NCBI RefSeq assembly: GCF_001949145.1
Contig: NW_019091369.1
Coordinates: forward strand, 1,977,807 to 2,041,806
DNA: 64,000 nt
Reading direction: 5' to 3'
Source of the DNA: Acanthaster planci
Taxonomy: Eukaryota > Echinodermata > Asteroidea > Valvatida > Acanthasteridae
Each line of letters starts with the position of its first letter. Positions within the stretch are counted from its first letter, which is position 1. The notes under the pieces were generated by a model. That model saw only the letters and a list, made by a program, of their open reading frames with translations, did not search any database and was not told the DNA's origin. This document shows positions 26,701-40,000 of this stretch, in pieces. Both the position numbers and the translations under genes were made by a program.

Positions 26701-29700
26701 TGCAACCAAAATACTTTACAAACACCCAAACATCAATGATTAGAACTGTTTATATATAAGTACCACTCGTGTAGGGATTTACTACTGCTTGGTATCGGCC
26801 CTAGAGTTCTTGGCACGGACGACGATAACTGAGACGCGCATACTTCGACTAACCTCATCCTGGCACCAGGCTATATCTGCCATGTACCAAATCTCAATCA
26901 CCAAAACCGAACAAACAATGCTCTTCAATGAACAAGTACCCTAGAGTAGGATGTGTTGCAATTAGCATACACCTCAGATTCAGTTTCTTCTCGCAAGAGT
27001 TCTTCGGTGTACTCTTGAGACTAGCATCCTCTTAAAAGCAGACACAGTACGCTGCAAACCCGAAAACAATCGGGCAATCTGAGCCGCCCTCTGAGCACTG
27101 TCTATACCTCCCGTATCATTGCGCTATCATTCCCGCCAAATCGTATTCGGCCTCGCGGCAACTCCCCGGACATTATCCTCCCCGTCACCGGCCCCAGATG
27201 GTTGTCAGACAAGATACTCCTCTCGGTCTCCAGGCTGCCTGGGGAGCTGGCGGGGGGGGGGGAGACGGGTATTGGCAGCCTGCGCCGCACGACACGCTGC
27301 ATCCTGCAGACGGTCTTTTACGCAAAACAAATAAGATCAGTTTCATCGGTGCAGGATCGTACACACACTCGCGCGCGAATTCCCAAACCCGCGAGCGATT
27401 TGGGCCTTTAATATTATACATTAAACGTGAGGTACGAGATGGAAGATAACAATCGATCTCGTACCCAGGGGGAACGGGAACACTCGCGCGGCAACTGGTC
27501 GATGTCCGGCGCGCGCAATGCACGAGAACTACACTAGGAACTTCAATTTGTAAACATAATGGCATAAATTAACCCAAATTTCAGCCTAACTTCGCTGCAG
27601 GGTCGTCTTATGCTAGACACGCGCAATATTTTCGGCTCCGTGGGGCCCACTTCCCCCGATTTGAAGCGGTTGCGGAGTGAAAATAGGACAGTGACAAATC
27701 GCATTGACAATCTGATAACACTGATAAATCCGTCCTGGCACCAGTCCAAGAAAAAAAGAAGCCCTTCATATGCACCATTATAAAAATAGATACAGTAGAA
27801 ATGCGCATTATAATATTATAATATTGCTAACAATGGCGAACGAACGTTTTGACCAATATGTAAAGGGAGAACCGTAGGCCTCCAATTCTCAAAACATGCA
27901 TTTTGTACGCAAGCCAGTTTCACCGTGGCTGTAGTTGGGAATTCCATGTATGCAGGAAATTCTTTCAACTTCTTTTCAATCATGTTACATGCGCAGATCA
28001 GAGAAGCAAATACTTGGGATCATACTGGATTTTACGAATAATTTTTCTCATGAATTCTAAAGTATTATCCTCATATGGGTTGCGATGGCGCGTACTAGTT
28101 TAAATACGCAATTATTCCAACACGAAGAATTCATAAGCCTGAGCTGGACCAAGAAAGGTCGTAATTTCCTAGCAACAGAAGCTCCTTTGGCAAGAACCAA
28201 ACTTCGCTGGTTCACGAATGACTATGAAATGCACGTGTTACGGTCGCATCGCTGCCAACAAAATTAACACTCCTGGCCAACATGGCTCTTTGAACCAATG
28301 AGGGCGTGCTTCTCCTCAAGGCGGATAGCCTCCCCGCTTCACCTTTTCATGTTAGAAAGACTCCTTCTTTCCCCAAAGTACTGCGTCTGTGTATAATGTT
28401 CTTACCTGTGACTCTAAATAACAGGCTGGCCCATGGAAGCTGCTAGGAAGTGGATGTATCATTTCCAACTTGGTGTTACTGCCAGCCGTGGCGAAGTCGT
28501 TAAACGCGTATTGCTTGCGAAAACCTCCTTTAACACCATGGTTTTTTGTACGCTCGCTAAGGACGCGATCGCAAACGCGAATTTCATAACTTATGAGCAA
28601 GCACGGGTACCCATATAGCACGATGGAACCACGGGCCATTAGGCCATGGGTGGAGAACATAATGCGCTGAGCCACACTCACGTCTGCGATTGATTGCTGG
28701 TGAAAAAAGAACGTGTAGAAGAATACGGCACTTAAGTAGAGACGGTCTCCAAGATTGATTTTGCTTCGTCTGCGGCACAAAATTGGTTGCGTGCTCACAT
28801 GCGCCAGGGTTATAGCCCGGGCTCACAGTAGAGAAGATTCGTGATACGTGATATGCCCTTGCACGCGGGGGGGGGAGATTATGGTTATTCATGTCAGTTC
28901 TGTCCGCCATCACTAAAAAAGCTCAGGTATAGTATATAGAGAGACTCAAAGTCTGAAGGGAACATGTGTTCGATCGGATTTAAGTGACTTGCTGAAGTTC
29001 AAAGGGGACATTCGAAGGGGTTCGAGTTAAAACTTGGTGTTCTGCGAGCGAGGACGGTTTTGCCAGATTTGCCTCGCACACTGTGGGTGGTTATGCTCAG
29101 GCCTGAAAGGGCCGGAAAACAGGCATGTATTGCTATGTATCTTAACATAATTCGTGCGGTTAAATTAAGGTCAGTTGGGAGTTTCCTTTTCTCTCCTACG
29201 GACTCGGACTTGACCAGTTTGGTCTCGCAATGTGACTTGAAAGGCTACAGACCCCCCTGCAGCTGGTACTCGGTGATGGCTTCTTTATCGTGGCAAGGAA
29301 CCACTGAAAAAAAGTTTAATCCGTTTATTAATAACGCCAATAACCAAAGTAGTCAATCTTGCAACAATGCACATGCAGTCGACCTGTGCATGCCTTGAGC
29401 ACACGTGAAATTTGATGGCCGATTCGTGTATTTAGAAGGCCAAAATTCGCCTGTGATGGGGACACGTACATGATGAAAAAATCTATAAAATTCGAACAAA
29501 ATGTCTGCATTTCAAGATTTTTGTAATTTTTATGTCGCAGCCGTCAAAATCAGTGCCAACGTCTGTCCATGCAACTTGGAAACGCAGTTTTTTTTTTCAA
29601 TTTCCAAACCGCATTCACACGACGGCCAGCCAGTGATACATTCACTCCTACCAACACAAACATCCAAGACTTTGTTATTCCGCACAGACTCCGGTGTCTT

Positions 29701-32700
29701 TCTAAACATTTTTCTCCAACCTTCCCCCCCCCCAAATTTGAGACGCATTCCGGCATCGGTAGATACGCACGAACGGCAATGCGATAACAAGACCCCCGAC
29801 CATTTATTTGTACACGTCCCTCTTCGAATGAACTTCTCCTTTTCGGCCCCAGCGATGCCAATGAGGCGGCCATGTTTATTAGTCTACGCGGCTATCCATC
29901 ATTTTCCGCGTGACACTCCAATTTCGGGTATTCTGGATCGAGCGAGCGCGCGCGGAGAGGACAGGGCATAAGATGAACCTTTGCCCAGGAACAAGTTGGC
30001 GTTCAACCCGGAGCGACATTGAATCACGTCAACTGTGGGAAAATTCCTGTGGTTTTTTCCCACCAGACTAGAATCAGCAAGAAAATATCTCTGCACGAAT
30101 CCTTCTATTTAGTGGGTGATTTAATTATAGGCAAAAAAGAATGTTCTATTCATCATGCTGTTTGGGACGACATTAACATTAATACACGCGCGCTCGAACG
30201 GTGCTGACGCTTTCGGGCGGGTAGATGGCCACTTTTTTGGTCGTTGCCAAGCGATTGCCGAGTAACTTGGTGTCATCTCTCGCTTCGTGACGATGTTCTT
30301 GCTGGTTTTGAATTACCGTGATTACACGGGCATTAAACTTATTTGGTTTGTAGCGCAGTAAATCAGTGGCGCGGAGCGTGGCCTGGTCCCTCTTTTGACA
30401 GCAATTTTAGATTGGCTTGTATAGGGTGACGGGGAGAACATGGGACGGGGAAGGACGGAGGTTGGAATAAAATGTGGAGCGCAGAATCCGAGTCCATGGC
30501 GTGTATGGAGGGGATGTGAATTAGGAGGAGAATGGTGGTGATGATGGGTAGTGATTGTGGCGATGGTGCCGAAGGAGGTGAGCGTTGAGGTCACGGTGGT
30601 GGGGTGACGCTGCTGCTGGAGGCATTTGAAAACTAATGTTCTGGAACACTTGCGATGTGCAATATTGATGACGCAAGTACCGTAGGTGATCTTGATGGTC
30701 GCTGTGTGTTGATCGTGATACTGATAGCGATATGGTGACAACGGCCGGTGTAATAACAGTGATGACAAAGGAAAAGATGGCAGTGGCCATGCCGCCGTTA
30801 CTGGGAGTGACGATGGAGATTACGACAACGGCAGTGCCACGGGCGACACCCAAACCGCAGAATGACTGAAATGCAGTCACAAGAACTGTGCGCCGGTCGA
30901 TGACAAAAGGACTAGACAACGGAGAGGATTGTCAAGAGGGAAAAAGTATGTCAAGTCCATTTTGACAGCGATAAATATTTTCCTCCTCCTGTCAACCTTG
31001 TTTGGAAAATGTCGGCCACCGATAGAACATTGACGGACCACCGAAGCGCCAAGGCTCCCGGCACCACGTGACGTGTCAAAGGTCACGGGGAGATAGCCTC
31101 TCAAAGACGCCGCCTCCTCCGGAAAGAAGTCGTACTGGAAGAAACGGCGACACGAGAGGGGAAAAAACAGCGGAATCACAAGCAAGCACCGTTCATAAAT
31201 AAACAGCTCAACTATCGTATTTTCGGAGAGAACATAAGACCTCAGCGGAATGCGTCACTTGACCCGGTGGCTGACCTCCGCTAGGCCGATGGGTGGGGCG
31301 GGGTCACGTTCAAGAGCGCTCGACATTCTGTACATGTTGCGGGGCGACCGCCTATCTTTTGACAGGCCCATTAAGGCGATAGGATTCCGATTATTTACCA
31401 CTCCACAAATCACGACGAGAGAAATAGACAGATCAGGTTTTTCATCGGCCCAAGCCGAGGCCGCTTCGCGCTCTCCTCTTGACGTATTTATGCGCCAATT
31501 CTTGGCATTTATGCCAGTGGGCAATAAGAGGTTCCATGTAAACAATCAATATTTTTGAAATGTTGCATCAAGGGCCGGTAAAGAACCATAAATTTCACCA
31601 ATATATAGTTATGAACGTCCCCTGCAGACCATTAAATGTGTTACAGTCACATTGGGTTGTCAGAATGATCTTAATTGCCATGGGTTCGAGTACACGTGCG
31701 TTCAAGTTTTAGTCTGCTCGCGCGTTGCTTCGGTTTGCAGGAATTTAAAAGTTTACAGTTGTTTGGAGACAAAATTTACGCTTATCCCTTTTTCAATTTT
31801 TGTTTTTTCGTATACAGGCCGAAAAAAAGGGAGAAAGATGTACAAAAAAACATGGCACTGCATGTGGTTTCAATTCTAATTTGGAATGTTAAGGAGGCGT
31901 TCCATATTACAGTGTAAATTTACACCGACAGAAGGTGAGCGCCATCGGTCGCTGACCTTGCCTCTGAAAGGCTAAGTCACTGAAACCGGTTTACATTAAT
32001 GAGGGCGCTGCTACCCAATGAAAAGTGGAATGGGCGGATTGACATATCCGTCTGTTCCTTGCTCCACGCCTATACACACCATGCCAGTTCACTGACGCGC
32101 ATCGTTTATTCCTTCTACTGGCCCATAGCATTATTCCTATAAAATTAACGATTAGACGTGCCTGGTAATTTTCTAATAAAAGGACAGAATGAAAGATTTC
32201 TAAAGTTACATTCAGTGGTTCGGTGGGGGTCACTGGTCTCCAATTTTCAGGATAATAAGAAAGGCCCAAGGTCCTCCTTGCGCACGGGTTGCTAATATTT
32301 TATCGAACAACAAAATGGAACCAAAAGAACCTCACAGCTTGAAAATTTGGTGAATGTTCACCACGGACATCATGGAATTTAAGATCCCACTGAATAGAGA
32401 CGACTCATAATTTTCACACATTCAGTACTGATACTGATAGTGCAGCGACAACAACCACATTCATTCAAGAAACACTTTACATTAAACAGTGACAAGTTTA
32501 CCAACAACGTGACGACTGACAGTAACAAGTAACGGTTAGTTTGTACTTATCGTGCCTCTGTCACAGGTTGTCCAAGAGCGTCATCATCTAACCGGCAAAA
32601 CGACGGGCTCCCAAACGCCAAAGCGGGAAATCTTCGTGGCCTACGAAGCTCTGAGCTGGCTTGGCATTTTGAAACTAATTTATTACTCGCTGATGTTCTT

Positions 32701-33534
32701 AGCAGCGATGTCAGTAGTCTGGGCAGTGATAAGGTTGAACAAGTACCGATAACTAGCAGTGGGTTCTCCGCGTGAAGGGATTAGGAGATCTAATGCAACC
32801 GCACGAGGTTCGGGCGCTGGCACAGCTGTCAAAATTAAGCAATGACCGTGACAATGCCTCCCCCCCCCTCCGTAGCAATGTGATAATTAAAGCCAAATAA
32901 ACTGAAGCTCCGGTGAAGGTTCAACTCAAACATATTAAACAACACGGTGCGCAGGAAATGTCTTTTTAAAGGCACCGGCAAGTGAGGGCGGTATTTAACA
33001 AATCTAAGCCACATCCTAGTCAAGTTCAAGTACAAACTTGTATGAGAAAAAAGAACCGAGCCCACAAGAACTTTCTCTTGTGATGCTGCCGTCGACGTTT
33101 TTGCCACATAAGTGGATCACAAACTATGACGGCCGTCGTCACAAATGATTTCGTTTTAAAGTGTTTAAAAACTCTCAGCGAGCGAAACAAACTGAGCGAA
33201 ACAAACTGAGCCAACTGTGATCCAACCTCTGAATGCTAAAATAAATCAAAATATACTCCGCCCCCCGCACACACTGATGATAAGGAGTATACATGAAGAT
33301 GTTCATTTGAACCAAAAGAAAAGCTATTGTCTACCCAAGATAAACTTTACACGCGAAATCAAAAAGAGGCCAGTGTTTGTGAACGAAAAAAAAAATTTAC
33401 GCATGGATCATTGAGTTAGGACTAGAGACGATACAAATCGATCACGTCATGGTGGTGGTGTGACCAGATTCAAAGATCATGCTGTTTACGTAAAATTTCT
33501 GTCAACCCCGCTGTCCCGGTATAGTATAGTAGGC
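23736..33534. other. Intergenic, no supported gene
   Basis: No recognised gene. Purine-rich DNA at 24540-24650; CpG-rich DNA at 24800-24900 and 27120-27520; degenerate GTGATG/GGTGGT low-complexity sequence at 30515-30860, which produces long but repetitive frames (His-rich on the minus strand); a 14-bp palindrome GTGTAAATTTACAC at 31912-31925. A frame at 32552-32752 has one hydrophobic stretch but lacks an ATG. The TMEM135 5' UTR and promoter should lie between here and 33879. Confidence 0.45.
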
Positions 33535-33782
33535 CTAGGCCGTTTTCCAATTCTCAATTCGTCTCCGTCTGAGGATGCGTCCCCGAAACCAATCCCCGAT
33601 TGTGGGCCTGAAGCGTTTAAATCAAATTGGATTACTGTAAGTTCTTGCTCTCTTACATCTTATTTGATATTTTGTGGCACTATTAGACTAATTAGTGCGC
33701 TTACAGCTTCAAAGTCAGGTAGTAAAAAAACACAGTTGAAGCCTCCGACGGAGCCGAATTGAGTATTGGAAAAGGGCCCTAG
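33535..33782. mobile_element. MITE-like foldback at the TMEM135 promoter
   Basis: The left arm at 33535-33574 includes CCGTTTTCCAATTCTCAATT; the right arm at 33742-33782 includes GAATTGAGTATTGGAAAAGG. They pair over about 40 bp with few mismatches. The element ends 96 bases before the TMEM135 start codon, so it must lie in or next to the core promoter or 5' UTR. Confidence 0.65.
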
Positions 33783-33876
33783 TGTTCTTACACGTAGCAT
33801 GTACGCGCTACAGTGCGTGTGCAATGCACATGTGTCGACGTTTGGGGGCAGGGTACCAGTCTAGTTGTAAAATACA

Positions 33877-33887
33877 AGATGGTGGCC
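33877..33887 (+). promoter_or_regulatory. YY1-like motif over the TMEM135 start codon
   Basis: AAGATGGTGGC differs from the YY1 consensus by one base and again has the gene's ATG in its core. Confidence 0.5.
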
Positions 33888-34022
33888 CCTAGCAAGCTCT
33901 GGCAAGTTTGCTCTTGCTACGAGATGTGCCATTGTTGGAACCCTTCCTGTATTGGGGCATCTTGGGACATTGCGAAGGCCAGCTGGCGGTATTCTTTCCG
34001 AACGTATCTGATATTTTACACG
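33879..34022 (+). CDS. TMEM135: TMEM135 coding exon 1
   Basis: Encodes residues 1-48, starting MVAPSKLWQV and ending LIFYT, followed by donor GTGAGT. It carries the cysteine-rich N-terminal segment typical of the family, including the pattern CYE followed by HCWNPSC. It ends in phase 0. The ATG lies inside an AAGATGGTGGC motif. Confidence 0.9.
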
Positions 34023-37000
34023 GTGAGTCTGATGACAAAAATGTGTCTGGCAACTTGTTTGGTCGGCGTGCCTGGTTATTAACGTTAGACGTGCGCTTCG
34101 CCCAGTTCACGAATTAATTCAGTGCTCCTTATAAGCCAGTACTAGGCCTTTGTTGTCAGTGTTCACAGGTATGGGAACAATTTCTGAATCATTAGTAATT
34201 AATTTTGCATGAACAGTCCGTAATTAGGGACATTGGCCTTATCGCTAATACCGCATGGCTGATTTTGCACAACTGAGGAAAGGCATTGTGGGAAGGGAAG
34301 CTAGTAAAAAACAGATTTCTCTCCTCCCTACCTTCTTGTTTTACTGCCCCTCTGGCATGTCTCGCCCTGCAATGAAAGCCACCCTGTAATGGGTTGCATG
34401 CATCACAATCCCAGTGACAAATGACAGTGCGGCTTTCATTTGAGGGCAAAAGGGACAGAAGAAGAAAAAGATAGGAGCCACGCTGTCATTGGTCAAGCTG
34501 TCACACTGTAGATTACGATGACATTTTAATTCAAGTGCCGCTGGTAGTCTTCCGTGGTTGAGTAAGCAAAGTTCTCTGCAAATTCTCATCATCTCTCTAA
34601 GCTCATCAAGTCTTTACAGTCGGAATAGCCGAAACTTTTCTGTAGCATGTTGCACATGTCTGTCTGTGATGTTTATAAAACTGTACTGTTTTAGAAGTAT
34701 TCCTAACTCCCCAACCAAAATTAAGGTTCCCCTTTCTTCTTTCCCCTAAAAGGTTTCATCCCTCATCTTCCACAAGGGCATCCCCAGTCTACGGCATCTC
34801 TTAGTGGACGTTCTGCGCTCCTCCAACTTTTTGGCCTGCAACGCCATCGTGTTCATTTCTTCAATATGTGCCTTCAGGTATTAAAAAAGCAGCGCCCAGT
34901 TTGAATAGCAAGCAACCGTAACCCTAAGTCTGTTACGTTTGTTTCAGGAAGCCTCAAAACAGTCCTCCATTCCTTATATTTATTGAGACCAACATCAAGG
35001 GTCAGGAAATTGTAATGGCATAACGTGTACCTTGTCACAAGAGCAAACTTATTTTCACACAGAACATTACTTTTATTGCTATTTCATCACGTGCCAAGCA
35101 AAGGTCATAAGTGCACTTACGCCCTTTTGCTGGGACGCATGATCACAGCAGAAAAAATGTTCCCAGCAAAAGGGTGTAAGAAACACACTCTCTTTTTGAA
35201 GTAAAAACGTGTGAAATTTACTACTAATCAACACAGGCTGTGCAAAAAGCAACCTTTGAACAACTTATTAAACGACTTGGGAACTTTTTAACTTTTTGCA
35301 AAGAAATCTTCATTTTTCATTTAAGTAAAACAGTTGCATACATACGTCCTTTTTGCCAGAAATTTTTTTTTCAGTGATTATGCTTCCCGGCAAAAGGTCA
35401 TAAGCGCTTACGATCTACTTCCAGGCACCCGACGATTTGATGTTTGTCATTCTATGGACTTGATATACATGGCACTCTTTGGGCCAGCAAGAGGAGGGCA
35501 GGGCATTTTGAGTGCTCTGGTTCATGGGCACTTTTGATGAGGTTTGGGTAGAAATTAGGGGTCAAAAAGTGTGACAGTCCCTGTTTCATCTGACCTTTGT
35601 TATTTGACATTATTTTTACAATTAAGAACAATCGGTTACCAAGGAAGGTTTTTCTTGGGGCAAGTTTGAGTGACAACTATAGTCTACCATTGTTTGACTA
35701 ACACAGCCCAAATGATTTGGACTGTCTGGTCGACCATTTGGTACCAGACCCTGGTGCATGGTCATTCCGCTGGTTATCAATAGCTGATTTCATTGATCAT
35801 TATGGAAGGAACCAATCACAATAATTGTACGATATTTCAGTGACCATGTACACTGCGAGAATCGCAGCCGCCAGTGAAATGTAAGTAATGATGAGGTATT
35901 AAAAGGATGGACCAACCAGGGTCGTTGCGTGTAACTGAATTGTGCAGGCACGTGGTTAAGCACTCGGCTACTGGTCAAAGTATCGTTGGCACCCAAACTT
36001 GACCCAGCTGCAGCAGCCTTGGGATCAGGGCCGTGCACCGGGCGGTGTGCTTGCTGGAAACACTAAATTCATGTTGTCACATCGTGCGTCTGTATCTCCA
36101 GACAGGTGCTTGGCCGCTTCTTCAGGTGGTTTGTTTGGGGGCCTGCTTGCGTGGCCTCGGCAGTGGCCATATCCATGGAGAAGAAAAGCAGGTGGGTTAC
36201 TGAGATCCTTGGTTAGTTTCATTGGATCTTGTGGGAGATGTCAGAACAGATTGGATGCGCTTAATTGAGGAAAATATTACGACAAATAAAAGGGTTTTTT
36301 TGGGGGGTATTGTTTTTGTTAGTAACTCGGAAGCCAGTCTGCTTTGCAGGCCCATGGAACCGTCTTTTAAATTCCCATCATTTTTTAATATGGGGTTGGT
36401 AATTAGGTTCAATTAACCCTAACCCCCTAGAGTGCAAGTAAAATCATATTGAAATTGGAGGATTGAGAACTGGTAGGTTACACTCTTCTGTGGAGTTGTT
36501 CAACAGGGCAAGGCCTACAGATCGTATAGCTGTCAATAGTTCCGAACTTTGCTATTAGAATTTTGTTTTGTGTTTGTGTTTCAGGAGAGCTCCTTTGGCT
36601 TTGTACATGGTGACGCTGGTGAGTTGAAATAAAATATCCGACAGTTTTCTGTGCTTCTGAAACAAAGTGACCTGCTTTTATTCTCAATATCTTTTGGGAG
36701 GAATATATATTCAGTTTTGCCGAGAAGTTGTAGTCACTATGTTGGGTCATGGCGTAAATAGTACAAAAATCAGAGTTTTTCTCTGATGCTTTTTTTTCTT
36801 TTGTTACTTGTTATTCTGTCCTTTGTGTTTGTGTGTCTAGGCAATTGAGCTTTTGATCAACATCTTCCTGTCCAGGGGCTGGGTCAAACCAATCAAATAT
36901 GGTGAGGTAAGTTACCATGGCAACGGGATCACATCCAGTTCTCATAAGTAAGAGATTTCACAATGTTACAAATGAGAACTTTTATGGACAATGAAATGGA

Positions 37001-40000
37001 CTTTCTTTTCAACCGGCAAAGAATTTATTCTGTCAGCAACCTTGTACCAGAATTGGTTGTCCTAGAATTAGTTTCATAGGCTAATTTGTGTTTTGTCAAG
37101 AAATCTAGTAAGCATCTATGCCTAAGATGAACGGAAAAGGTTACAAAATATTCACAGATTTAAAAATGTACTATATTCATAATTTTGTCAAGAGAAAGTT
37201 GAGGAAAGTATAGTTCTTTTTCCACCAAATAATTACTACAATTTCTTGTTTGAAAATGTTTCATGTTTTGAAGCATAAAACAGCAGCAGGGTGCATTTCA
37301 GTCCAGGCTGCACATCAAGTGACAGCTTCCATGTCTCATAGCCACAGGCAACATGTCAGCCTAGCCCATCTGTCCTTCAAAGGAATCTGCCAAGCCCAAT
37401 TACCTCTGTACCACTGGCCAATTTGTGTTCCATTTCATAATCCTTGGTGCAGTTACACTGCTTCAATAGGACTCAGTTTCAAAAAAAAAAGGCAGGGTGC
37501 GCATGTAGCAATTTTTGGGTGGCGGATGCCCTTGGCACAATGGACCTTCCGGTTGCAGACCAGTAAATAAGCAGCCATGGACAACAGTAATAAATATCCC
37601 CACTTCAAAAAATCAAGGAAAAATAGGTGGTTCCTGGGTGTTCAAGATACATGTCAAATTAAAGCTCGATTCCTCATTTTTAATTTTCCTTCCAGTTTTC
37701 AGTGGCTGAACCAATCACGTTGAAGATATTTCTCTCCAGAGATGATTGACCCTCAAAACAGTCATGAGGCACATTGCCATTTTGAAAAAAAATTATGCCA
37801 TTGCGAAGTAGAGCAAAACTAAACTCTGTTTTATCCGATATTTTCAGAAACACAAGCTGGCAATTCTTCAGGTAGATTCCATCCTCCTGGTTCACAAACC
37901 ATCTAGTTCATCTGCCATGAATGCTCTCATAGCAGAGAATTTGATAACAAAAAAAATTATTATCCAATCCCCGCAGGCAATTCCGGGCCTACTTACTTGC
38001 CTGTGACCTTATTCCCAGGGAAGCCATTTATCTTGTTCCCTGTCACATTCAACGTAATCTTTTAAATGAGGTGGTGCCAGACTATTTTGTATTCCAAACC
38101 TCACTTTCGCTTGTTTTATTTGGTTAAAACATTTTGATATGATTCATCACAAATCTGAATTTATCTAAACAAGAACTGGCAGGAATTTGTATGAACTTTT
38201 ATTTCATCACCTCTGGGTTCCCAAAGTGAAAACTTTTACCTCATTTTCAGTTAAGATGGCCGACACATGAATGCAGTCTGTAGTTACATTTAGTTTGATT
38301 CAAATGATAGAAGTGCTCTTCCCGGTCTGAAGTCATGCTTTTTGTATGCATTGGGGGGTTTTTGCACCTGACGTTCTGATGCACAAGAGTGGTGTTACAA
38401 GACATTCCAGTGCTGCAAAACAAGGGCGCTCAACAGACAAGGACACCTGTCCCCAGCTGACCAATCAAGATCTCTAATCTTTCCCTGGTTCCCACATCGG
38501 CCTTGCCTGGAGACACTATAATCTGGACAAGCCATGTTTGTTTGTCCCGGAGATGGCTCATTCGCTACATCCCCCACCGGGTTTTGCTCCAGAACGAAAT
38601 GGCATCTGTCAAGACAGATCCCTGTTCCCTGTGCCACTTCAAGGGATGTTACAGTGTGTTAGTGTTTGACCTGAGGGTTGAAGTTCATGACCCCACCCTT
38701 CCCTTCCGAGCCCCACCCCCCAACTCCTTAATCTACCCATGTACAATGTATTGGACTGAAGTCTTGTCACCCTAGTCAGTGTCACAACTTGCATTGATGT
38801 TGATCAAGAAATTTCGTATGTCAGTCTCACTGCCAAGGTTTAGCTGTTCATAGTGGTATATTGGTACTATATTCAGATAACAAAGATAATCAAGGGAGTA
38901 AGTAAACAAACAAACAATCAAACAAACAAACAAACAACCCAACAGACTGACAAACAAGGAATTAAACAATGAGATACCTCATTATCCTTAAGGTTGTGAT
39001 TTAATTGGTGTTACTACAATTACAATACTCCTAAGAGACATTTGTCTTGGATCAAGGTTTTGGCCATGGAGCTGATTGGACGTTTTCCAGACATCCTCCA
39101 GGCTAGTTTCTAACCTCTCTTTCCTGTTTGTTATGCTGAGGGAAAAACTCATCAACTTAGATGCTTTTTTTTTTTTTACTTTCAGGCCAATTCCAATGCC
39201 CCTTTTTTTTAAACACTGGCTAAATCCTCATTTTGGCTTCTTGACTGTCCATATAATGGTGGGTTAATGTCCCTTACATTTGCTCTCAGGTCATACTGTT
39301 CAGTGTGTCTTCTGCCGTAGCACTCTTCCTCTTCAGGTAAGACTAAATTCTTTATATATTAGGTCTAGTAATTAGCTGTAGACATGATACAGATTTTATG
39401 AGAGTGCAAAGAACATATCCTAAGCTTTGTTACGTCATGCTGTGAGCAGTTTCGCACTTGCAGTAAACTTCAATGAAATGACCGTTTTTGTGTGACGGTT
39501 AAGTTGGTGGAATACTCGAGTAAAAGATACGAGATAGAAATCATTTGAATAAATGCATCTTCTCCTAGTCACATTTGTTTTTTCTTAGTTACATTTGCTG
39601 TTGCTCATCTCAGCTGAGCCTCAGAAGAATCATTTTGATCAAGCTTGATTCCTATGCCGCTGGAAATGCATAGCGTGCACATGGTCTTGCAGGTGTAGCA
39701 AAAAAGTGTGGAGGCGAGCTCAGTGTTGAAGGTGTCACATCCGAAGGCTCCGAGATCACCAGTCTCTACAAGAGGCTGAGAAGTGTTGTCTGCTCTGAAA
39801 AGGCAAATTAACAGCCGGCCAAAGCCCACTAATAGGATTAAGAATTATCCCCTCGCAGCCCACACTGGCAAATTGATTTCCGCTAGAGGCTGTTTCCCTT
39901 GATCTGGGGGGGGGAAGGAAAGAGCAGTACCAGACATTTAAACAGCCCAGCAGAGAGAGAATATCGGTTTGCCCGAATCAAAAGATGCTAAATTAACTGT

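Larger units (their letters stand above)
36907..39289 (+). other. TMEM135 intron 5
   Basis: 2.4 kb with no nested gene. Contains the X-box-like palindrome at 36911, the palindrome ATCTGTCAAGACAGAT near 38603, and an AAAC microsatellite at 38903-38956. Confidence 0.6.

Noticed and set aside
30322-30919. Overlapping minus strand frames of 132-148 codons, His- and Thr-rich
   Set aside because: Composition is explained by degenerate GTGATG/GGTGGT low-complexity DNA.
32552-32752. Small frame with a membrane-helix-like stretch upstream of TMEM135
   Set aside because: Begins at GTG, has no match to TMEM135 or any family I know, and no supporting splice context.
34949-35020. Alternative TMEM135 exon after a good acceptor in intron 2 (frame reading RKPQNSPPFLIFIETNIKG)
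   Set aside because: It runs into a stop without a donor and does not resemble the family; the exon at 36102 matches well instead.
36410-36428. Telomere-like AACCCTAACCCC
   Set aside because: Fewer than two full repeat units; too short to mean anything.
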